Below are positions 1 through 6,453 of a stretch of 12,398 nucleotides of DNA, in pieces. The notes below the pieces were generated by a model. That model was given only the letters and a program-made list of their open reading frames with translations, was not told the DNA's origin and made no database searches. The translations under genes and the position numbers were made by a program. Position 1 is the first letter of the stretch; the number at the start of each line of letters is the position of its first letter. Source of the stretch: an uncultured Lewinella sp. (GTDB lineage: Bacteria; Bacteroidota; Bacteroidia; Chitinophagales; Saprospiraceae); contig CALIGP010000034.1 of NCBI GenBank assembly GCA_938021455.1, positions 1-12,398 on the forward strand, written 5' to 3'.

Positions 1-7
1 AGTAGAG

Positions 8-64
8 AGATAAGCTTTCATTCTCTGCTTTTAAAAGCGTCTCCCTGCACCTGCGACCGCGCCC
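8..64 (+). repeat. Right half of a dispersed intergenic repeat (copy A)
   Basis: The stretch 22-64 aligns without gaps to 8965-9007, 30 of 43 bases identical by hand count. The homology extends a little further left (AGCTT at 13-17 and 8959-8963) with small gaps. The best-kept core is TGCACCTGC at 46-54, followed by a C/G-rich tail ending in GCCC at 64. The copy lies just beyond the 3' end of the susD-like gene, outside any coding region. The left arm of the element, seen whole at 8901-9007, would fall mostly before the window start. A REP-like or transcript-end element is a reasonable inference; no transposase or target-site duplication is visible. Confidence 0.5.
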
Positions 65-100
65 CACTGTCTAATTGCAGTGGCAGGCATTGATCAGGAA

Positions 101-1582
101 CTAGTATCCCGGGTTCTGTGTCAGGTTAGGATTGATCTCCAGTTCGCTGGCTGGAATCGGGAATAGTAGCTTCGTTTCGTCAAGTGTACGGCCGTGCAGG
201 CGCATCAGCATCAGCGCTTCGGCTTCTCCTTTTCGGAGAATGTCGAACCAGCGCTTGGACTCAAACATGAACTCCCGGCGCCGTTCTAATTCTATAATCT
301 CCTGATCCAGGAATTCCAGGGGCTCTACGCCCGCTCTGGTACGAATTCCATTGACGAGATCCACGACGCTCTGATTGAGCGATAGACCACTACTCAGCGC
401 TACCACAGCTTCGGCATAAATCAGGATCACTTCGGAGTAGCGCATCATGCTACCGTTCTGAGAGGTACTCATGAAGCACACGTCGGTACCTCCGCCAATG
501 ACATATTTTTTAATGTTGCTGCTGGCGCCTCCGGCTCCGTCGTCTGGATATTGGTAACCACCATCGCCCGGATTGAGAGTAGGGTAGTAGTTAGCGGGCT
601 CCATCATCGACCAGTACCGCCGCTGATCACCGTCTTCCCAGATGTCGGTGGCAGTGGTGTTGGGGTTGTCTTCTCTTGGGTCAGTAGGAACAAGTGACCC
701 CCAACCATCGGTTCCTTTCGTGATGCCCTGGTTCCAGGGGGCGAAGAAAGCCTGACGCATATTACCCGTTCCCCAGCTTTCACAACCAGCGTACTGGACC
801 TCAAATACGGATTCCGAGTTGTTGTCCGCCGTTTCTCTTACCCAGAGATCTCCGTAATCAGGCATTAGTTCGTAAACACCGGAATTGATTACCTCCAGGG
901 CAAGTTCCTGTGCAGATTCATATTCTCGTAGGGTAAGGTGGACACTTGCCAGGTAAGATTTGGCCGCACCGCTGGTGGCCCGACCATTGTCGCGTTGAGC
1001 GGGCAAAACAATGGCAGCATTGGTTAGGTCTTCTTTGATCAAGCTGTAAACTTCGCTTACCGGACTGCGGGGCAGTAGCAGGTCTTGCTCTAAACTAGGC
1101 GGGATCGTAACCAGGGGCACATCTCCGTAGATGCGAACTAAGTCATAGTAGGCAATCGCGCGTAGGAAGCGGGCTTCCCCGATTACCCGGTTCATGACCT
1201 CTTCGGTAATTTCGGCGCCCGGGGCTTTGTCAATGACAACGTTAGCGAGCGTGATCAGGCGGTAGCGCCCGGTCCAATAAGTGAGAACTTCTCCGGCGCC
1301 GGCTGTAACGCTGAAGTTATCGATAGCGGAGCCAAAATTCTGCCGGGAATCATCACTCGGCGTCTCATCAATTCGCCAACCCTCGCCGAAATACTGTTGA
1401 GACTGAATGGCGGTGTAGGCGGCCAATAAAGCGGACTCCATATCTGCCTCTGTCCGATAAAAAGACTCGGTAGAAATTTGATCGATGGGTTGGCGATCCA
1501 GAAATTCTTCTCCACAGGAAGGGAGCAGGATGGTCGCGAAAAGTAGCATGGACGCAGCACGCAGAGTTTTGGATAGTTTCAT
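101..1582 (-). CDS. SusD/RagB family outer-membrane nutrient-binding lipoprotein
   Basis: This is the surface-exposed substrate-binding lid of a SusCD transporter: it captures a glycan, peptide or other oligomer and delivers it to the SusC barrel encoded just upstream. From the ATG at 1582 the protein is 493 residues, a usual length for the family. It starts with a lipoprotein signal whose lipobox LLPSC puts the acylated cysteine at residue 23, followed by GEE, an acidic stretch of the kind that directs Bacteroidota lipoproteins to the cell surface. The N-terminal SusD region follows (DRQPIDQISTESFY, tetratricopeptide-like helices). The C-terminal SusD/RagB region has the family signatures RYSEVILIYAEA, LERRREFMFESKRWFDILR and the terminal INPNLTQNPGY. 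A GTG three codons upstream (1591) is possible, but the ATG gives the more typical short basic n-region. It lies 20 bp after the SusC stop and is surely co-transcribed with it. The substrate is not identifiable. Confidence 0.95.
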   Translation of the reverse strand: MKLSKTLRAASMLLFATILLPSCGEEFLDRQPIDQISTESFYRTEADMESALLAAYTAIQSQQYFGEGWRIDETPSDDSRQNFGSAIDNFSVTAGAGEVLTYWTGRYRLITLANVVIDKAPGAEITEEVMNRVIGEARFLRAIAYYDLVRIYGDVPLVTIPPSLEQDLLLPRSPVSEVYSLIKEDLTNAAIVLPAQRDNGRATSGAAKSYLASVHLTLREYESAQELALEVINSGVYELMPDYGDLWVRETADNNSESVFEVQYAGCESWGTGNMRQAFFAPWNQGITKGTDGWGSLVPTDPREDNPNTTATDIWEDGDQRRYWSMMEPANYYPTLNPGDGGYQYPDDGAGGASSNIKKYVIGGGTDVCFMSTSQNGSMMRYSEVILIYAEAVVALSSGLSLNQSVVDLVNGIRTRAGVEPLEFLDQEIIELERRREFMFESKRWFDILRKGEAEALMLMRLHGRTLDETKLLFPIPASELEINPNLTQNPGY

Positions 1583-1602
1583 TTTTTGCACAGCTTTAAG
1601 AA
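1583..1602 (-). other. Short susC-susD intercistronic spacer
   Basis: Only 20 bases separate the SusC TAA (1605-1603) from the preferred SusD ATG (1582-1580). The spacer is A/T-rich, with no stem-loop and no strong Shine-Dalgarno sequence, as expected for Bacteroidota. It supports a single susCD transcript. A GTG at 1591-1589 falls inside it and is the only alternative in-frame SusD start. Confidence 0.6.
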
Positions 1603-4600
1603 TTAAAAATTAGCGTTCAACCCAAAAGTGATGGCACGAGAAATGGGGTAACGCCCGTTGTCTACATTGTTAATCAGCGGGTTTTGATTAAAAGAACCTA
1701 CTTCGGGGTCGTACCCCGAATAGTCCGTAAAGGTGATCAGGTTTTGGCCCGAGACGTAAAACCGTAGGTTTTCCATTTTCAGACGTTTGATGACGTTCTG
1801 TGGTAGCCGGTAACCCAGGGAAAGGTTTTTTAGCCGGATGAAGCTACCGTCTTCAATGAAGCGGCTGGAAATTCGGGTGTTCGCGTTCGGGTCCGCCGCA
1901 ATGGCGCGTGGGATGGTGTTACTCGGGTTGGCTGGGGTATAGCGATCCAGAATGCTGGTAGATTGGTTGCCAAAGCCTTCGAAACTCTCTGTCCGACGGC
2001 GTACCATATTAAGGATGTCGTTGCCAAAAACGCCCTGAAACAAAAAGCTGAGGTCGAAACCTTTGTAGCTAATCCGATTCGAAATGTTGGCGGTAAAGTC
2101 GGGCAGTGGGTTGCCGATAAAGGTTTGGTCCTGGGCGTTGATAACGCCGTCATCATTCAGGTCTTTAAACTTGATGTCTCCCGCCCGGGTGTCAATGGAC
2201 TGGAAGGGGGCTTCGGTCACATCGGTTGGTTCCTGAAAGATACCTTCGACCACGAAGCCATAGAACTGGCCAATCGGCTGGCCTACTTCCGTTCGGGTTA
2301 CGGGTACGCCCTCTACGGTGGCCACCAGGCTGCCGTTAGAGCCCAGGTTGGTCACTTCGTTCGTAGACCGGCTGAAGTTGATGGAGGTGCTCCAGTCAAA
2401 TTTGCCGGTCGTGTTTTGGGTGTTCAGCGTGAATTCAAAACCATTGTTTACGATTTCTCCTACGTTGACGATTGGAGCGGCTAAGCCTCCGGTAGTAGCA
2501 GGAAGCAAGGCCGGCAACAGGTTGCCATCAGCCCGGCGGGTATAGTAGTCGGCAATGATCTCAATCCGGTTGTTGAACAGCCCGAGGTCGATACCAAAGT
2601 TGGTCTGGAACGAACTCTCCCATTTGACATCTGGGTTAGGGATGTTGCTGGGGGCGAAAGCCGTGATGATCTGATCTCCCTGTACGGCGGTAACGGCTCC
2701 CACGTTTGAGGTGAAGCTGTAGAAGCCAATCTCTTGATTGCCAACGGCTCCATAACCGATGCGAAACTTAAGGTTGTCCAACTTTTCCCATTTAGCCAGG
2801 AAGCTTTCGTTGCTTAGTCGCCAGGCGAAAGCAGCGGAAGGGAATACACCATAGCGATTGTTTGCCCCGAAACGGCTGGAACCATCCGCCCGGATCGTTG
2901 CGGTTAACTGATAACGGTCACTGAAAGAATAGTTAGCCCGCCCGAAGTAGGACACTAAGGCAAAATCACCCGAGCCACCGCCGTTATTCTGTTGACCAGC
3001 ATCACCCAGGTTGAGGGCCAGGTTGCTATTGTTAGGTAGGTCATTGCGGCTGGCGAATAGAAACTCGTAGCCTCCTTCCTGTGCTTCGAAACCCGCCAAT
3101 AGGTTGATGTTGTGTTTGTCCGCAAAGGTTTTCTTCAGGGTCAGCAAGTGCTTGTTGATCCAGAATTTGTTCTCGTTTTTGGATACCTGCAGGCTGGAGC
3201 GTTGGCTGATCTGCCCGCGCTCGTAGGCGGGTTGGAAGGTTTGCTGACCCGCAAAGAGTAGATCTGTGCCAAATTCTGTTCGGTAGGTTAGGAAGGGAAG
3301 CAGGTCCGCTTCAAAGTAAAAGTTAGCCAGCAGGCGGGTCTTGCGGTTAATGTCCGAGGTCTCCAATGCCCGACTTACCGGGTTGATGAAGTTGAGCTCT
3401 ATCTCATCCTGCGGAGCGGCGAAACTTCCGTCGGCATTTCTGACGGGCGCTGCTGGGACAAAAAGCAGAGCAGTATAAACGACCCCGCGACTATTGTCCT
3501 GTAGCGTAATATCCTCTTTAGTGCGGGCTACTAATAGGCTATTGCCCACTCTAACCCGGTCATTGATTTGATGGTCGAGATTAATCTTGGCGCTGAAGCG
3601 CTCAAAGGCAGAACCAATCACGATGCCTTCGTTGCGGTTAAAACCACCGGAGACCGCGAATTGAGTTCGTTCTCCGCCACCGGAAAGGGTAAGCTGGGTG
3701 TTGTAATTGAAGGCCCGGCGGAAGATCTCCTCCTGCCAGTTAGTGCCTTCCCCCAGTAGGTCCAGGTCCTGGAATTCTTCAATGGCATTGAAGTTATTGC
3801 TGTTGTAGTAGGCAGCGTATTCTCGTAGATTGAGTACGTCAACCTGACGATCAAGCTTCTGAGTACCCACGTAAGACTCCAGGCTTACTTTACTCCGTCC
3901 AGCCTTTCCACGTTTGGTAGTAATAAGGACTACACCGTTTGCTCCGCGTGCGCCATAAATAGCGGTGGCGGAAGCATCTTTCAGAATCTCAATGGACTCG
4001 ATGTCGTTCGGGTTAATCGTGTTAAGCGTATTGGAGGACTGAACGTTGCCCTCTACGCCGTCATACTGTGAGCGACTCACACTGTTGTCATTTACAACGG
4101 GTATACCGTCAATGACGTAAAGTGGCTCCGCAGTTAGCGTAGAACCAATGCCACGAACCCGGATGGAGACACCGCCGCCAGGTGCGCCGGAGTTTTGGGT
4201 TACCTGCACGCCGGCAGCCCGGCCTAAAATTGCCTGATCCAGACCCGTGACGGGAACTTCCCGTAACTCTTCTGAGGTAATGCTGCTCAAAGAGCCCGTT
4301 ACGTCTGAACGCTTCGTAGTACCATAGCCAACAACCACAACTTCGTCGAGTTGCTGGGCGTCGGACTCTAGTTTGACGTTGATGACTCCCTGATTACTGA
4401 TCTTATATTCAGTAGTGATATAGCTGAGGTAACTGAAAACCAGAATGTCACCCGTCTCTGCCGTGATGGAATAATTTCCATCGAAATCAGTGATACCACC
4501 ACTGGTGGAGCCTTTAACGAGAATGTTGACCCCAATGAGGGCTTCGTTGGTCTCTGCGTCCGTTACCTGACCAGTGATGGTACGTACGGATGGTGGCAGG

Positions 4601-4686
4601 CCTTCTGTGCCATCAATAGCAAAAAGGGTAGAAGAGAAAGTGAGTACCAGTAATAAGGCAGCACCAAGTAGGCATGCTTGCTTCAT
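1603..4686 (-). CDS. SusC/RagA family TonB-linked outer-membrane transporter
   Basis: This TonB-dependent beta-barrel imports the ligand bound by the SusD partner across the outer membrane. The 1027-residue protein has a signal peptide (about 1-23, cleavage after LFA), a carboxypeptidase-regulatory-like beta-sandwich (about 36-107) and a TonB-box-like segment DEVVVVGYGTTKRSDVTG (about 114-131). The plug follows (about 125-260), with the SusC signatures SIRVRGIGSTL, EPLYVIDGIPV and IEILKDASATAIYGARGANG, then a long barrel ending in aromatic Phe (GLNANF). No STN domain is present, so it does not look like an anti-sigma-signalling transducer type. An EF-hand-like loop with acidic spacing lies at residues 842-853. 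The ATG at 4686 is the natural start, directly before a hydrophobic leader. It is first in a two-gene operon with susD; a candidate promoter lies about 80 bp upstream. Family assignment is secure, substrate unknown. Confidence 0.97.
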   Translation of the reverse strand: MKQACLLGAALLLVLTFSSTLFAIDGTEGLPPSVRTITGQVTDAETNEALIGVNILVKGSTSGGITDFDGNYSITAETGDILVFSYLSYITTEYKISNQGVINVKLESDAQQLDEVVVVGYGTTKRSDVTGSLSSITSEELREVPVTGLDQAILGRAAGVQVTQNSGAPGGGVSIRVRGIGSTLTAEPLYVIDGIPVVNDNSVSRSQYDGVEGNVQSSNTLNTINPNDIESIEILKDASATAIYGARGANGVVLITTKRGKAGRSKVSLESYVGTQKLDRQVDVLNLREYAAYYNSNNFNAIEEFQDLDLLGEGTNWQEEIFRRAFNYNTQLTLSGGGERTQFAVSGGFNRNEGIVIGSAFERFSAKINLDHQINDRVRVGNSLLVARTKEDITLQDNSRGVVYTALLFVPAAPVRNADGSFAAPQDEIELNFINPVSRALETSDINRKTRLLANFYFEADLLPFLTYRTEFGTDLLFAGQQTFQPAYERGQISQRSSLQVSKNENKFWINKHLLTLKKTFADKHNINLLAGFEAQEGGYEFLFASRNDLPNNSNLALNLGDAGQQNNGGGSGDFALVSYFGRANYSFSDRYQLTATIRADGSSRFGANNRYGVFPSAAFAWRLSNESFLAKWEKLDNLKFRIGYGAVGNQEIGFYSFTSNVGAVTAVQGDQIITAFAPSNIPNPDVKWESSFQTNFGIDLGLFNNRIEIIADYYTRRADGNLLPALLPATTGGLAAPIVNVGEIVNNGFEFTLNTQNTTGKFDWSTSINFSRSTNEVTNLGSNGSLVATVEGVPVTRTEVGQPIGQFYGFVVEGIFQEPTDVTEAPFQSIDTRAGDIKFKDLNDDGVINAQDQTFIGNPLPDFTANISNRISYKGFDLSFLFQGVFGNDILNMVRRRTESFEGFGNQSTSILDRYTPANPSNTIPRAIAADPNANTRISSRFIEDGSFIRLKNLSLGYRLPQNVIKRLKMENLRFYVSGQNLITFTDYSGYDPEVGSFNQNPLINNVDNGRYPISRAITFGLNANF

Positions 4687-4710
4687 GGTCGACAGTAGAT
4701 GAATGCGTGT

Positions 4711-4726
4711 TCGCTCCGAAAAGCGA
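4711..4726 (-). promoter_or_regulatory. Small stem-loop in the susC leader
   Basis: TCGCT (4711-4715) pairs perfectly with AGCGA (4722-4726) around a six-base loop. In the susC mRNA it would sit 24 bases before the start codon and so could influence ribosome access. The stem is only 5 bp, so chance is a real alternative. Confidence 0.25.
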
Positions 4727-4750
4727 TTGAAAAAATGGCTTTGTATGATC

Positions 4751-4760
4751 CTTAGCTAAG
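4751..4760. promoter_or_regulatory. Perfect 10-bp palindrome near the predicted susC transcription start
   Basis: CTTAGCTAAG is its own reverse complement. It lies 5 bases past the candidate -7 element (4773-4766), where the transcription start would be, a position suited to a repressor operator or a 5'-end RNA structure. No known regulator motif was recognised, and 10-bp palindromes also arise by chance. Confidence 0.3.
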
Positions 4761-4765
4761 ATAAG

Positions 4766-4795
4766 GAAAATTACCCACCAATACTACTGCCGCAA
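4766..4795 (-). promoter_or_regulatory. Candidate Bacteroidota-type sigma promoter of susCD
   Basis: On the minus strand a TTG (4795-4793) is followed after 19 bases by TAATTTTC (4773-4766). This resembles the Bacteroidota primary-sigma pattern of a TTTG-like -33 element, about 19-21 bases, then TAnnTTTG; the last base of the -7 element is C rather than G. Transcription would begin near 4760, leaving a leader of about 75 bases before the susC ATG. The spacing is good, but the call rests on one hand-found match. Confidence 0.45.
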
Positions 4796-4855
4796 TCCGC
4801 TTAGAGGCCTTATTTTACTAGCTTTTCAGACGAAACCCGCGCGGTTGTTTAGGTG

Positions 4856-4865
4856 CAATCGATTG
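4856..4865. promoter_or_regulatory. Perfect 10-bp palindrome upstream of the susC promoter
   Basis: CAATCGATTG is perfectly self-complementary and lies about 60 bp upstream of the proposed -33 element, a place where an activator could bind. No regulator gene is in the window, and the assignment as a binding site is inference. Confidence 0.22.
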
Positions 4866-4972
4866 AGGAAAAAATTGCAGAAAATGAAAAATTATTTCAG
4901 AGATTTAGGGCTGCTGCTTTGATTTGATAGTTTTGAATACAAAATAGAATTTTGCGGATACGTGTAACCCAG

Positions 4973-4995
4973 CCTCACAACAGGATGCTGTGAGG
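4973..4995 (-). terminator. Candidate stem-loop terminator of the RNA methyltransferase
   Basis: CCTCACA (4973-4979) pairs perfectly with TGTGAGG (4989-4995) around a 9-base loop. It lies 55 bp past the methyltransferase stop and well before the susC promoter, where a transcript end is expected. No U-run follows on the minus strand, so it is not a textbook intrinsic terminator; it may instead be a 3'-end stabilising hairpin. Confidence 0.35.
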
Positions 4996-5050
4996 AGTTC
5001 GTGTAATTTCGGCCTTGTGACTAATTTTGGGAGTCTGTGTAGATAGAAAC

Positions 5051-6268
5051 TTACTCTTCTTCCTGCTTCTTTTTCTCTTTCTTCGTCCCTTCATATAAAT
5101 CATACCGACAGAACCGGACCTCAATCGGACCGTTCATCATCGGTATCTTCCGGCTGGTACGTAAGCCTACGGACTTTACGGCATCCTGATTGCCCGAAAT
5201 AATCCAGGCGGTATATCCCTTCCAATGCTGTTTGAGAGTGTCTCCGATTTCGGAGTAAAAGGTGGTAATGTCTCCGGTTTTTAATCTTACCTCGTAGGGT
5301 GGGTTGGTAACTAATAAACCACCGTCTTCTTCCTTTACGGTGCGGGGGGCTTGCAGGTTAGCAAAATCCTGATTATAGAGCTCAACGTGTCGTAATAGTC
5401 CGGCACGTTCCAGCGATACTTTGGCTAGGTTGAGCGTAAGTTCATCAATGTCAGACCCTACAATGGGGTGTTGCGGTTTTTCTATCCGGTTAAGGGCATC
5501 TTGCCGGACGGAAGACCATAGTCCGGCGTCAAAATCTGGCCATCGCTGGAAACCAAATTCCCGCTTCAAGCCCGGGGCTTGCTTAGTAGCAATCATCGCT
5601 GCTTCGGCAACAATCGTTCCTGAGCCACACATGGGATCTACGAAAGGAACACTCCCGTCGTAACCCGTCAGACCCAGTAATCCCGCAGCCAGTACCTCGT
5701 TGATGGGCGCGCCACCCGTGCGCCGGCGGTACCCCCGCCGGTGGAGACTATCTCCAGAACTGTTCAGACTTACCGTAACAGTATTGTCTCGCCCAACGTG
5801 CAGGTAAAAGGTCATGTCTGCCTCCTCTTTACTCACACTAGGGCGCTCACCGGTTTTATCCCGAAATTGATCTACGATGGCATCCTTAAAGAGCTGAGAC
5901 AGATATACACTGTTACTGTATCGGTCTGACTGGCTGGAAGCATCGATCCAGAGGTTACCATCTTTTTTGAGCCAGGGGCTCCAGTCGATGTCCCGTAAAC
6001 GGTTATACATCGTCTGCTCATTATTGGCCCGGAACTGACCCATCTGTACTAATACCCGGATTCCGGTACGTAGCTCCAGGTTAGCGCGGTAACGGAAGGT
6101 TTTGTCTCCTTTACAGTTGACGACCCGGAGGCCAGGCTTGATGTCTTCCGCCCCGATGGCTTTTAATTCTTCTACCAGCAAGTCTTCAAGACCGGCCATG
6201 GTGGTGATGGCAAAATGTTCGATGGGTGTCGGTTTTTGTAAAAAGATATTAACAGTTGTCAAAACCAC
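5051..6268 (-). CDS. THUMP-domain class I SAM-dependent RNA methyltransferase (RlmL-type)
   Basis: This is a predicted cytoplasmic RNA methyltransferase that uses S-adenosylmethionine, related to the N-terminal half of E. coli RlmL (23S rRNA m2G) and to YpsC-type proteins often misnamed N6-adenine DNA methylases. The 405-residue protein has an N-terminal ferredoxin-like part beginning around ITTMAGLEDLLVEEL (21-35) and a THUMP domain (about 60-170). The conserved linker GDSLHRRGYR (172-181) follows. The Rossmann-fold methyltransferase has motif I VDPMCGSGTIVAEAA (210-224), an acidic ribose-binding GSDIDE (271-276) and the catalytic NPPY (322-325). The last ten residues are a charged Lys/Glu tail. 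There is no RlmK domain. The start is uncertain: GTG at 6268 is the first start after an in-frame stop, TTG at 6262 is an alternative, and the first in-frame ATG (6199) would delete the conserved N-terminus. The exact target base is not determinable here. Confidence 0.93.
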   Translation of the reverse strand: MVLTTVNIFLQKPTPIEHFAITTMAGLEDLLVEELKAIGAEDIKPGLRVVNCKGDKTFRYRANLELRTGIRVLVQMGQFRANNEQTMYNRLRDIDWSPWLKKDGNLWIDASSQSDRYSNSVYLSQLFKDAIVDQFRDKTGERPSVSKEEADMTFYLHVGRDNTVTVSLNSSGDSLHRRGYRRRTGGAPINEVLAAGLLGLTGYDGSVPFVDPMCGSGTIVAEAAMIATKQAPGLKREFGFQRWPDFDAGLWSSVRQDALNRIEKPQHPIVGSDIDELTLNLAKVSLERAGLLRHVELYNQDFANLQAPRTVKEEDGGLLVTNPPYEVRLKTGDITTFYSEIGDTLKQHWKGYTAWIISGNQDAVKSVGLRTSRKIPMMNGPIEVRFCRYDLYEGTKKEKKKQEEE

Positions 6269-6453
6269 CCATTGTGCGTCGGTAACAAGTGATTTGCTGC
6301 AAGGTAGGTCCTAATTTGCCGACCCACGGAACCAATTCACCGATTGCAGGTCTGACTTGCCGTACCGTATCCAGAATATTGGGTTACGGATGCAACCGTG
6401 ACTATGTAACAGCGTCCTTTCTATTACCACACTTCTATTCTCAGCCCCAACTT
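6269..6453. promoter_or_regulatory. Divergent intergenic region between the methyltransferase and DUF5916 genes
   Basis: These 185 bp separate two genes that point away from each other, so promoters for both should lie here. On the plus strand a weak candidate is TTG (6379-6381) followed after 21 bases by TATGTAAC, which matches only part of the TAnnTTTG element. No convincing minus-strand promoter was found. The plus-strand frame stays open back to a GTG at 6289, but the encoded residues lack a leader-like composition and precede a clear signal peptide, so this is taken as non-coding. Confidence 0.35.

Larger units (their letters stand above)
4687..5050. other. 364-bp intergenic region between the RNA methyltransferase and susC
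   Basis: No coding sequence was supported here on either strand. The part next to the methyltransferase stop contains a stem-loop (4973-4995). The middle (about 4861-4960) is strongly A/T-rich with homopolymer runs, typical of upstream promoter DNA in this phylum. The part near susC holds the candidate promoter, two 10-bp palindromes and a leader stem-loop, listed separately. A near-palindrome (AACCCGCGCGGTT, 4834-4846) is also present. Confidence 0.6.

Noticed and set aside
64..83. Six-bp perfect hairpin (CCACTG/CAGTGG, 8-base loop) just past susD
   Set aside because: No U-run follows on the minus strand and the stem is short; it cannot be called a terminator from sequence alone.
1963..2484. 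173-codon open frame on the plus strand inside susC
   Set aside because: It lies wholly antisense to a well-conserved SusC region, has no leader, domain or motif, and is explained by codon bias of the true gene.
6289..6453. 55-codon N-terminal extension of the DUF5916 frame from a GTG
   Set aside because: The extension would place a clear signal peptide internally and its residues show no secretion or domain character; the ATG at 6454 is preferred.
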